64,000 bases of DNA from Pteria penguin (taxonomy: Eukaryota > Mollusca > Bivalvia > Pterioida > Pteriidae). The DNA lies in contig CM068581.1 in NCBI GenBank assembly GCA_035048485.1, positions 3,878,430 to 3,942,429 on the forward strand, in the 5' to 3' direction. Below, piece by piece: positions 1 to 11,500 of this stretch; position 1 is the first letter of the stretch, and each line of letters opens with the position of its first letter. The position numbers were made by a program, and so were the translations under genes. A model generated the notes under the pieces. That model was not told the DNA's origin, did no database searches, and saw only the letters and a list, made by a program, of their open reading frames with translations.

Positions 1-1923
1 AAGTTTTTTCCACATTTTTTGGACTTAGTAATTTCAATACAAAAAAGTGTCATGTTTTTCACTCAATTGATGATGATTTCTTATGAACTATTTTGATCAT
101 AATTATGGTAAGAAACATTATTGTGAAAGAATTTTGTCAATATCTCAATTTTTAGATTTTCTATGAATTTTTTAAGACTTCTAAATGGGGTGTATAGGGA
201 CAATTCTTCACATTTTAAACTTCTGCTGTTATACCACATGAAAGATTTTAATGAAACATGGTATACATGAAGTACTATAGGTTCTCTATCAATTTTGTAC
301 ATTTCATCCAAATTGGTCAACAGATGGTGCCACCATATCTAAAAACTAGGTCTCACAATGGTACATACTATACCACTTGGTAATTAAAATATGGAGTGTA
401 GGGGTTCAAATCCAGCTGTGGTCAAAATTTTTATTTCCTTACACATCTAAATAAGTTTTTAGAGGTTTCTCAACACTCAACATATGAAATTAGGCCTATT
501 AAGTTGGATGTGGACAAAATTTGAAACAATTGTTGTTCATGACCCAGACTTGAAATCAGTCAACAAAAGGCCCCACTTAAAGTAAATGACTAACTGGTTG
601 CCCTGAATCACATCTTGCAGAGACAAAGCAAATGCTTAATATCATAATCACCTGAATGGATGTGCCAAAAAACTGTTGTTGTTTTTTATTCTGGTTTGAA
701 ATAAAATTTGACATATTTTCAACATTTGTGTTGACTTAGTCACAGTAATTAAAAAATAAATGAATTCTTCCTTCCTGCATGACTGATCATCTAGGTACTC
801 AGGTGAGCGATATGGGCCCACTTGGGCCTCTTGTTGCATAACTCAAGTTTCAAAAATTTCATCAAAATTGGCTTATTTTGTCGTTGAGCCGTATCAGGAA
901 TATTTCAAATAATATAATGAATACCCTATGTCTTTATTTTTATGCTCCCAGCAAAATTCCGAGATGGGTGGAGGGGGGCATAGAGTCGCGTTGTTGTGCT
1001 CATCTGTCACACATTTACACAAATGTTCTTATGTACAATTTGCTTACAAGAAATTAATTAATGTTTTAATAAAAATACATGTTGATTTTAAGATTCCCGA
1101 AGATGATTTAGGTTCAATTCCTGGGTAATGCACCACTATGTTTAAGACGTTAGTTACCTCCTGCTTCCATATAACTGAAAAACTGTTGAAAGCAATTAAC
1201 GTAAAACACTTATCAACCAACCAACCAACATTTTGATGCCTTACTTGCCAGGGTGGCATGTATATATACTTACTGAGATACAGGCATTTGAAGTACCGGT
1301 AGGTAAAGTAGTATGTACTTTGAGAAAATTGTGGATTGATTTGTACAGTACTGCAATTTACCAATATTATGAAGTATTAGTAACAGCACCAGTATGACAT
1401 ATTTTAACCCTTGAACCAATACATTTAAACTAACTTTATTATTTTTAAAGACAACCTTTTGATGAAATTGTCAGGATGTGTTAAATGGGTCATTGGCTTG
1501 AGTTTTCAAGTATCACACTTTTACACCAGTAAAATTTACCTTACCTGTATATTAAGTGAAATCAGGTAAAACTTACTCAGAGTGAAAATGAATTCATGTG
1601 GACTGCATAACTCAAGTAAAAACAAAGTATGATTATCAGATCTTATATATGGAAAGATATTTAAGAAAAAACTTATGTATATTAACACAGGTACACTTAA
1701 TTCAGTTACATTTTTTCCTTATTCTAATGTAGGACAAATGCTTTATGTACTAGCTGCTTATCATGTCATATTTTGATGTGCAACACATCCAAATATTTTT
1801 TCTTTATACTTATCAAAAATTTACATCTTCAATTCCACAGGTGAAAACGGTAGACTGTTATTCAGCTTGGGTGTTTTTATTTCGTACCTATTGTAAAAGT
1901 ATGTTGTAGTGTGTTTAGGTATA
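1..1923. other. Left flank without a recognisable gene
   Basis: No coding exon is recognisable. The stretch at about 100-340 ('aaagattttaatgaaac..', 'aagtactatagg') looks like a diverged member of a dispersed family also seen near 5975-6140, 17755-18005 and 56510-56690. Around 942-1000 a 'tgctccc...gggggcata' motif resembles the start of a second dispersed repeat family seen at 51650. The rest is AT-rich sequence with short random reading frames only. Confidence 0.6.
1100..1232 (+). repeat. 3' part of a tRNA-derived SINE
   Basis: It contains a B-box-like 'ggttcaattcc' followed by the body 'tttaagacgttagttacctcctgcttccat', 'aaaactgttgaaagc' and 'acgtaaaacac', ending in a (caac)n-type tail. 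The same body occurs at 19874-20052 and, without the tRNA head, at 28030-28135 and 39470-39573. That recurrence marks it as one SINE family. The tRNA head is degraded here. Confidence 0.7.
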
Positions 1924-2080
1924 ATACGGAATATCGCAACTACAATAACGTCAACATACACGCGCACTTTGTGATTGTTATGACGTCATATAATTATGAC
2001 GTAAGTTGCCCACATAAAAGTGCCCACATCGTGACTAAATGCAAACCGTGACGGATTTTAGTAGTTGCGATACTCCGTAT
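1924..2080. mobile_element. Short MITE with 20-bp terminal inverted repeats upstream of STOML2
   Basis: The left end ATACGGAATATCGCAACTAC and the reverse complement of the right end match at 19 of 20 bases. The element is 157 bp and has no coding capacity, as expected for a miniature inverted-repeat element. Its interior holds TGACGTCA- and TGACGTAA-type CRE-like octamers (around 1981-2003). It lies about 490 bp upstream of the proposed STOML2 start. The superfamily is not assigned; a TA target duplication is possible but not clear. Confidence 0.75.
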
Positions 2081-2297
2081 TTAGTTACTAAATGACCTGT
2101 AATTAAATGTCATGAAATATTCATCCATCGTCCTCGGCTCTACATGTGTCCCTTTGCAACACGTGTGTGTGCACGTACATCTGACACGGGTTTTTTTATT
2201 TCTAGATCTATAATATACTGTTTGGTGATCAGTACGCTTACATGAAAATGTTTCTTTTAATGTGTTTAAGTTTTCTCATTTTGAATAAAACGTATAA

Positions 2298-2448
2298 ACT
2301 GGCAGATTTCACGGGACTGGCAGATTTCACGACCCCCGCGTGAAATTTACCAGACTTCCGGTTTGACTGGCAGATTTCACGGACTGGCGGATTTCACGCT
2401 ACATCGGTTTGACTGGCAGATTTCACGGACTGGCGGATTTCACGCTAC
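2298..2448 (+). promoter_or_regulatory. Promoter-proximal cluster of ACTGGCRGATTTCACG repeats
   Basis: Six direct copies of ACTGGC(A/G)GATTTCACG occur within about 150 bp, with one inverted relative ('cgcgtgaaatttaccag') near 2338. The last four form two tandem pairs that each end in 'ctacaycgg'. The cluster is more GC-rich than its surroundings and lies about 120 bp upstream of the proposed STOML2 start codon. It could be a binding-site cluster or a fragment of a dispersed repeat. The promoter role is inferred from position only. Confidence 0.5.
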
Positions 2449-2566
2449 ACCGGAATATGCCTTTCGGATTAATTTTGTAAGTTACACGTTCTAACTTGAT
2501 ATCCTATAGTTTCAAAACCGCATCGAAAAGGTAGAACGGCGTGACACTGAACATTTAAAGCAGAAA

Positions 2567-5500
2567 ATGAAGACATACAGGATCTCGAGAGAATTATTAA
2601 AAAGAGGAAAATCGCCGGTAATGTATTCTTTTATAATGTCATCAATATTAAACTTTCAATGATATTCATTTTAAAAGGATTTTTAGCACATTAAGTGATA
2701 TTTCGTAAGCTTTTTCGATGTAGAACTCTACTGTAGTAATGTGGATGTTTAATAGCACGGTGATCGACTTATTCTTCCGTATCATGATAACTGCAACGAT
2801 AACCTTTGTCTTAACTTTATAAAGCATTTATTATTTATAACTTTTGTTGTTTATTGTGTGATTTATATCATTTATAAGTATTATGCAATATTATGCCAAT
2901 ATTATGTCAGTAGTTTACTATATTACAATACTCAATCAATAGCCAGAATAGGACATTTGAAAGTGCTTGTGTTTGTACCCAAGAGAACTTACCCACAAAT
3001 GAATTGACCACTTTCCAGTTCTGTGCCCCCTAGTGGAATTTCCACGATTCCCAAACAAAATGGCGGTATAAGGGGACATACACTACTATGCATGAATCTC
3101 ATCATTCATTATGAGAGTGGGGTTTTTTATGAATAAATGGCTATTTAGCATAGATCTGTTAAAATTAAATATTATCATATGACTGTGTCTTCTTGCTTTT
3201 ATGAGTTGTAGCTTGTAGTACTAACAGATTTAGTCAAATTTGGTAATATTTTGTGACAGTTATGAAGCCAGTTTGTCACAGTTATACTGGATATACCATA
3301 TTAACTTGAATATAATATGCACTTTTTCTCGCCAATTTGACCCCTCATTTTCTCACTGCGTATTTTACATAGGGTTAGAAATCTGGAACTTTTTTTCCAC
3401 GCTTTTAAGCTTCAGTGGTGAATTTAGAGGGGTGCCTGTGTCCGTTAAAGTATCCAAAGCCGTCAATCAAACCCACGAGGCTTGAGATATATCTATTGTC
3501 TGTATACTGTCTGCTTCCCGTGGTAAATGCCCAAGGTGATAACAGGAGTAATGTGATCTACAGTGTGGCTTTAATGAACACGATAGAATACTTGCGCTGT
3601 GTTATTTAGCAATGGTTTCTGATTAGCAGATTATACGGGTGATAGAATAATTTATCCTTAATTGGTTAATCGATAGTTACGCAACAGGTGAAACTACTTG
3701 ACTGTAACGGCATGAGCATCGACAGTTTGGATAACGCTCATTCATTCATTCTTTATATATTTTGTCTTCACAAACATCTGCAATCTCCGCGTAAAGTTCA
3801 CATAGTATAGACTATAGTAGACACGCACGTTCATTCTAACGAGAGAGAGAAAATGAAGCGATTGTTGGGATGAGGGTACTAGTTAAGACATTTTAAGTCT
3901 ATGAGAGTTTGATTGTAAATGAAATGAGAGAGAAAAGCGTTGATATCACAAAATGAATAAAGGCAGGTCGTTCTGTGCCGCTTTTGATAATAATACACGT
4001 TACGCGATTATGCTGTAAAAGGTATACAGTAAAGCAAATTCAGCTCGCGGTCTTGCAGTTTCAACACGAAATTGACATCTTTTTTTGCATTTTTCTACTG
4101 CGTATTATACACGGAGTTAGACGTTTTTCATGATTTTTTAGGTCATTCTTGGGGGTGCGTATTATACTCCGGTGCGTATTTTATTCGAGTAAGTTGGCTG
4201 TTTGACCTGATTATCCGTATTTGCTAATATTATGTGTTACATATACCTTTGTGTTGATTGGGGAACTTGATTAATTATCAGTACATACAAATGTGCTTGA
4301 GGGCAGTAGTACTGCATTATAATCTGAGTGATTTTGGACAAAATTGATTTAAAGTCACTTTTGTGGGTTGTGTATATTTTATAATATACTGTTATTGTTA
4401 ATGAGAAGGAAATATAACTGTAAAGATAACCTTTGTCTTAACTTTAAAAAGCATTTACTTACTTTTAACTTTTGTTGTGTATTGTGCAACAAAGACCTTG
4501 TCCATTACTTTAAACTACATATATAACAGAAAAAAGACATGATGTCAGTATGTAATAGCAAATGTAGTGTTAACACAAAGTTTGCATAATGTATGCATTA
4601 TAATGAGTATTTTGTATTGTATTTCTGTTTTCAATTTATGTGTGTTATATACATTACATTATCATTATGTTTCTTAAGCGGATGTGGCCTAGTGGATAAA
4701 GTGCTCAGCTAGTGAACGAGAGGCCCTGGGTTTAACTCCCGCCCTGAGCAGATTGGTGTTCTGTCTTTTTGATGAGACAGTAAAAACTGAGGTCCGTGTC
4801 ACGGCACTTAAAAGATCCCTCACTGCTTCGAGTGGGTCGGTTGCAATTAAAGGTCTAAATTTGTATGGGATGCATCAAGCAGATGCCGTCACCATATACA
4901 TGTAATTGAGTTATACTTGAGTTAGACTAATCGAGTCATATTTTAGCCAGTCTGTTTAGCTGATTGAGTCATACTTGAGTTAAAGGTCTAAATTTGTATG
5001 TAATGCATCAAGCAGATTGAGTCATACTTGAGTGAGCCTTTGTGGTTTGTTAAAGCTTTGCCAGGTATAAGTTTATTAATTTTGCTTGTTAATTACATAT
5101 ACATTTGTCAGACTAGAGAGTATACTATTGAGTGATTTTGATGACATTGTTAGTAAATGATTCTTACTGTTATTGATAGATGGTGAATAGCGTGAGAACA
5201 ATCACCAGTGGTGGATTACCGTTTAATACAGGACTGGTAATGGTACCACAACAGGAGGCTTGGATTGTGGAAAGATTTGGCAAATATCACACAACACTAT
5301 CACCAGTAAGTGTTTATGAATGTCCCGGAATATTGTTATAGAGTAGATACAGTACATGTATTGCATAGTACATAGCAGCATTGTATAGTACATTTTTCCA
5401 ACCACATTGTGAGAGATAAAATAAACCTGTTGATTTTAAATGGTCTACATATCTTGTTAATTAGTAAATTTACAGTTATCTCCAAACTGTAAAACAATAT

Positions 5501-8500
5501 TAAATGCAGCAGAGAAAGATTGAAAAGTGATGGTTAAACTGGGACTCAGTCCTGTATTTATAACAATGTAATATTTGGTAGAATTTTGTCAAATGTAAAT
5601 AAATTTGTGGATGAAATCTGCTTGGTCAGTTAGCATAAAAACAGAATATTTTATGTTTAAAGATGACCTTATAAATTGTCTTACAGCTTTAGTACCGGTA
5701 TTTCCTTGATTAATCACACAGAGATAAATTAATTTTTCTCAGGGTCTCAACTTTTTAATACCAATCATCGATTCTATAAAGTATGTTCAATCCCTGAAAG
5801 AAATAGCATTTGAAATACCACAACAAGCTGCAATCACTGCAGGTAAGCTATCTTTCACACATGGAAATGAATTAACCCATTTTTAGAATATTATCAACTT
5901 CCATAGCTAATGTCTCTTAGGTGAATTAATGAAAACCAGCTTTTAAGCTTCTAGTTCACCTCTGCTAAGGCTTAAATGAGCTATTGTCATAGTGTGACTC
6001 ATCCATCAGGTGTCATCTGTAAATTTTTCACATTTTCAACTTCTTCAAAATCTATGAAGGCTTTTTGATAGAACTTGGTAGAAATGAAGTACATGTACTT
6101 CTGGTCTCCTACAAGTTATTTTTTAGCTCACCTTATTCAAAGGCTTTGGACTTTGTCATTTTCACATATTTTCAGGTGATCTTTGATGTTCTCATTGTAC
6201 CATACTTATTGATTAGGTGTATGTTATTTGACTTTTAGAAAGGAAACCTTAATGTGGAGAATTGGAATGCAAAAATGTTTTTTTTTAGGATTTTCTTTGA
6301 TATCTGTAATATCAAACAAGCACACCAAATGGAAAGTATTTAGTATTTCAGAATGTATAATCACAAAAACATTTGTATTATCACAAATTTTCAGCCACCT
6401 GGTTTACAGAAAAATTTAACTTTTACATACAATCCTAGCTGCTATTAAATGTATTTATAATGAATAATTAAGCATAGAAAAGCATCGAATAAGAGTAATT
6501 GAAACTAATGTTAAAATTCATGCTTAATAAAAAGTCTTACATTTTGATTTTAACATTACATCCATTCAGAATATTTTTTATTAACACGTTTAATACCAGT
6601 TTTGGATTGTTTTTGTTAAAGTTTGCTTTTTTTAAACCCTAAAATAAAGACCAGTTGGCCATAAATTTGTGGAAAAAAGTGTTTTTGTGATAACATGTTT
6701 ATAAACTTCCCTTTTGGAGATTATCAAGAATGTATTTCAGGATGTTGTCAAATAAAAGTATCCTTTTTCAGAAACTTAGTTTCAAAATAACACCACATCA
6801 TTCTAATTCTAGAACAATCATACTTTAGAAAAATCAAAGGAATCACTTGAAATTTTGCAAAAAAGTTCTCCAGCAATAGCCAAAACATGATTTCAGAATG
6901 GTGCAAAAACCCCACCACTTTCAAAGACACCCTTTTAGATAATTTTAGTGCATTCAGTTTGTCAGTATATGCAGCTGATCTGAAGAAGTTTGTCAAATGA
7001 GGGTACATTCTCATGCATATGTCACCCTGCCTAGATTCATTCCTTGTCAGATCTGGCTGCAAAACAACACTTCTAAGGGACCTTGAATACTTCATCAATA
7101 TCAAGTATGATCAAAATTTCCCCAGTGGGTCTTAGAAAGAAGTTGAAAATTTGAAAAGTTTACAGATGATGACGGATGCACCACAAACAGTATGATAATA
7201 ATTCATTTGAGTCTTGGCTCAGATAAGGTAAAAAGCAAGGTGGAGTGGGAAGTGGGGGTTGCACTATATGTATGTCATATAAGTTCTGATTGACTTCTCC
7301 TTTAGAATTCTCAGATGATGGAAGGATTTTGATGAATCTTGACATGGATCAACCAGATTTCAAGGAATGGATCCATCAGGGATTAACATAGACCTCAAAG
7401 GATACTTTCCTTTCACAAGCTTCTTCCTCAGACCAGCTGTATAAATAATGGTACCAAATGCATCAGAGAGAAAGGTGTCTTAAGTCTTGTTGTCTTGATA
7501 CCATTCCAAAATCATGTTTTGATTTTATTAAAAGCTTTGAAATTTCTCTGATCTCTCATTTATGCATTAATTTTATGTATGTAATCTGAGTTTTGGCCGG
7601 ATTGCAAAGCCTAAATGCAGATTCTGACCTACAGAATGGCGATATCTGTCTGTCTGTCCATCCATCTGCCCGTTCATCCATCTGTCTGTTCATCAACAAT
7701 AATAATAATTTTATTATGAAAAATTTGAGTTTGGAATAATTGTGTTTTGGCTAGATTTGTTGAAAGGTTAATCCTTAGTGGGGCAATGTACATGTTAGTC
7801 CAGGAGGGTATCGTTTGTGAATTTGTCCCTGAATACTCCTCAAATGATAACATTTATATGGTTTTTTGTGCTTGTAATACAATGCTGCACATTTTGTACT
7901 GCATTTTCAGATAATGTTCCATTATCCTTAGATGGAGTGCTGTACCTAAAAATCTTTAACCCTTATCAAGTAAGTATCAGTACCCTTCAGACCACAAAAA
8001 GAACTATAACACACAATAAAACACCTTTTCCCATATTGCAACAGCAAGTGATTACCTTGTTGTCAGGGGAGGGGATGAATGACTTCCTTGTTATCAGGGG
8101 AGGGGGATGAGTGATTTCCTTGTTATCAGGGGAGGGGAATGAGTGATTTCCTTGTTATCAGGGGAGTGGGATGAATGATTTCCTTGTTATCAGGGGAGTG
8201 GGATGAATGATTTCCTTGTTATCAGGGGAGTGGGATGAGTGATTTCCTTGTTATCAGGGAGGGGAAAAAGTGATTTCTTTGTTATCAGGGGAGCTGGATA
8301 AGGGATCTCCTTGTTACCAGGGTAGGGGGATGAGTGATTTCCTTGTTATCAGGAAGGGGGATGAGTGATTTCCTTGTCATCAGGGGAGTGGGATGAATGA
8401 TTTCCTTGTTTTCAGGGGAGTGGGATGAGTGATTTCCTTGTTATCAGGGGAGTGGGATGAATGATTTCCTTGTTATCAGGGGAGGGGGATGAATGATTTC

Positions 8501-11500
8501 CTTGTTATCCGGATGAATGATTTCCTTGAGATCAGGGGAGGGGGATGAGTGATTTCCTTGTTATCAGGGGAGGGGGATGAATGATTTCCTTGTTATCAGG
8601 GGAGGGGGATGAATGAGTTCCTTGTTATCAGGGGAAGGGGATGAGTGATTTCCTTGTTATCAGGGGAGGGGGATGAGTGATTTCATTGTTATCAGGGAGG
8701 GGGATGAGTGATTTCCTTGTTATCAGGGGAGGGGGATGAGTGATTACCTTGTTATCAGGGGAGGGGGATGAATGATCTTCTTGTTATCAGGGGAGGGGGA
8801 TGAGTGATTTCCTTGTTATCAGGGGAAGGGGTATCCTTGTAATCAGAGGAGGGGGATGAGTGATTTCCTTGTTATCAGGGTAGGGGAATGAGTGATTTCC
8901 TTGTTATCAGGGAAGTGGATGAATGATTTCCTTGTTATCAGGGGAGGGGGATGAGTGATTTCCTTGTTATCATGGGAGTGGGATGAATGATTTCCTTGTT
9001 ATCAGGAAGGGGATGAGTGATTTCCTTGTTATCAGGAAGGGGGATGAGTGATTTCCTTGTTATCAGGAAGGGGGATGAGTGATTTGCTTGTTATCAGGGG
9101 AGGGGAATGAGTGATTTCCTTGTTATCAGGGGAGGGGGATGAGTGATTTCTTTGTAATATAGGGAGGGGATGAGTGATTTCCTTGTTATCAGGGGAGGGG
9201 GATGAGTGATTTCCTTGTTATCAGGGGAGGGGGATGAATGATCTCCTTGTTATCAGGGGAGGGGGATTAGTGATTTCCTTGTAATCAGGGGAAGGGGTAT
9301 CCTTGTAATCAGGGGAGGGGAATGAGTGATTTCCTTGTTATCAGGGGAGTGGGATGAATGATTTCCTTGTTATCAGGGGAGGGGGATGAGTGATTTCCTT
9401 GTTATCAGGGGAGGGGGATGAATGATTTCCTTGTTATCTGGATGAATGATTTCCTTGTGATCAGGGGAGGGGGATGAGTGATTTCCTTGTTATCAGGGGA
9501 GGGGGTTGAGTGATTTCCTTGTTATTCATGGAGGGGGTGAGTGATTTCTAGGGAGGGAAATGAGTGATTTACTTGTTATCCAGAGTGGGGAGTGAGTGAT
9601 TTCTTTGTAATATGGGGAGGGAGGCAGTGTTGATGTCAAGCTGCACACACTGATTATTTCATGATATTGTAATGTTTCTGTATCTATCATGTCACATAAT
9701 ATTAGTGTAGCTCATATTGCAATTTTTTCATTTCTACCAGCTCAAATGAGAAAAAACTGTTGTTAATTATTTGTAAATATGGAAATGGGAAAAAACTCCT
9801 TTGACTCAAGTGTAAGATTCTATTGATCTTTGTATAAAAATAAAAGTACTTATATCATTATCAAATAAGTGGTATCCATGCAATAAAACTAACCACACTT
9901 CAACCATCAAGTTGGTACTGAGATATAGATGTGTTACACAGGATGTTTATGTTAAAGTGCTATTAGAATGATCACAATTTTTCTATATTATGTGCCTATG
10001 CACATAAAAGAGTCGCTCACAAAATATTATGCTCATGCGTGATACCGATCTCAAAATATATACAATAAGCAGTAAAAAGTTCGATAGCTTTTTTTCAGTA
10101 GTTAATCGCCATAATATGTGACATCAGAATGTGTACAGGTGCTACTTTTCCCTGATTTTTCATTATTACGTCAAATTTTGAATTGTGACGTCATACTAAA
10201 TGACGTTAAAAGTGTACAAAGGTCATGTAACAAGTTAAACCGGAAGTCTTTTATTTTGTTCGTGATACTAGGCAAATCAGTATTTTAAAACATCTCCTAG
10301 AGAAATACTGAAGTAGGGAAAATTGTAATTTCTATCAATGAAGGAATAATTAAATTAGTATTACGTGAAAACACAAAATTCTCCAGCATTCTAATAGCAC
10401 TTTAACTTCAGGCCAGTTATGGAGTAGAAGTTAGTACTGATATATAGATGTGTGTAACACAGGATGTTTATCTAAGCTTTAGGCAAGTTAAGGAAAAGAA
10501 GTTAATACTGAAATATAGATGTGTGTAACACAGGATGTTTATGTAAGCTTTAGGCAAGTTATGGAGTAGAAGTTAGTACTGAGATATAGATGTGTAACAC
10601 AGGATGTTTATGTTAACTTCAGGCAAGTTATGGAGTAGAAGATGCCAGATATGCAGTAACACAGTTAGCGCAGACTACAATGAGATCAGAGATCGGCAAG
10701 ATTTCATTGGACACGTTATTCAGGGAAAGAGAGTTACTCAATATCAATATACTAGGTACCTCAATCAAATACCAAAAAAAGAAAAGTCGTTTCACCTATG
10801 TTTTAAAAATTCTGAATAGTACTGACATGTTCCATTCTTCCATTCATGTCATTTCTTCTTTGATGAATTTTTTATTTTCGCATAAATTGTCGATAATTGT
10901 TACATGTAGTAATTGGTAAAATCAATTACATGTACCATAATTCTTTATATTTTCAGTTCATCAGTCATTATTAGCACTGGGAACTGGAGGCATTATATAT
11001 AAATGTATTTCCATTTCAGAGGTGATAAACAAAGCATCAGAGGTGTGGGGTATAAACTGTATGAGATATGAAATACGTAAGTCTATGTCATCACATGTTA
11101 AGTGAAGGCTCAACTTAGCTATAGTCATAGCATTCTATTTGTCCATTGTCAATTTTTAACATTTTAAACTTTTTAGTCAAATCTCTGAATCCCCTGAAGT
11201 ACTCTTTTTTTTTCAGACTACAAATTAGATTGATTATATAACATAAAAAAACACTGCAAAAACTCGAATAGTATACATATAACTGAAGACTCAAAAAACC
11301 TGATGTTGTGTAATCCTGTTACCTACAACAATGTATCAGAGTGGACATGGAGAAATCCTGAAAATGTGGAATGATAAATAAAATTATTATACCCCCCTTA
11401 ATGGAAAGGGTGGCGGGTTATATAGGAATCACCCTGTCTGCCTCTCTATCCATTTAAGAAGTTCTGAAAGTAGTTTTCTCTTAGTAGATAGGGCTTTATA

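Noticed and set aside
5180..5182. ATG at the start of STOML2 exon 2 as the only start codon
   Set aside because: It is possible, but an upstream exon (2567-2617) with its own ATG, a good gtaatg donor and matching phase adds a basic N-terminus suitable for mitochondrial import. I preferred the longer form and note the alternative in the gene entry.
10604..10919. Two overlapping frames in STOML2 exon 5
   Set aside because: One (10680-10919) is the true exon frame running into the intron. The other is out of frame. They are replaced by the spliced exon 10623-10755.
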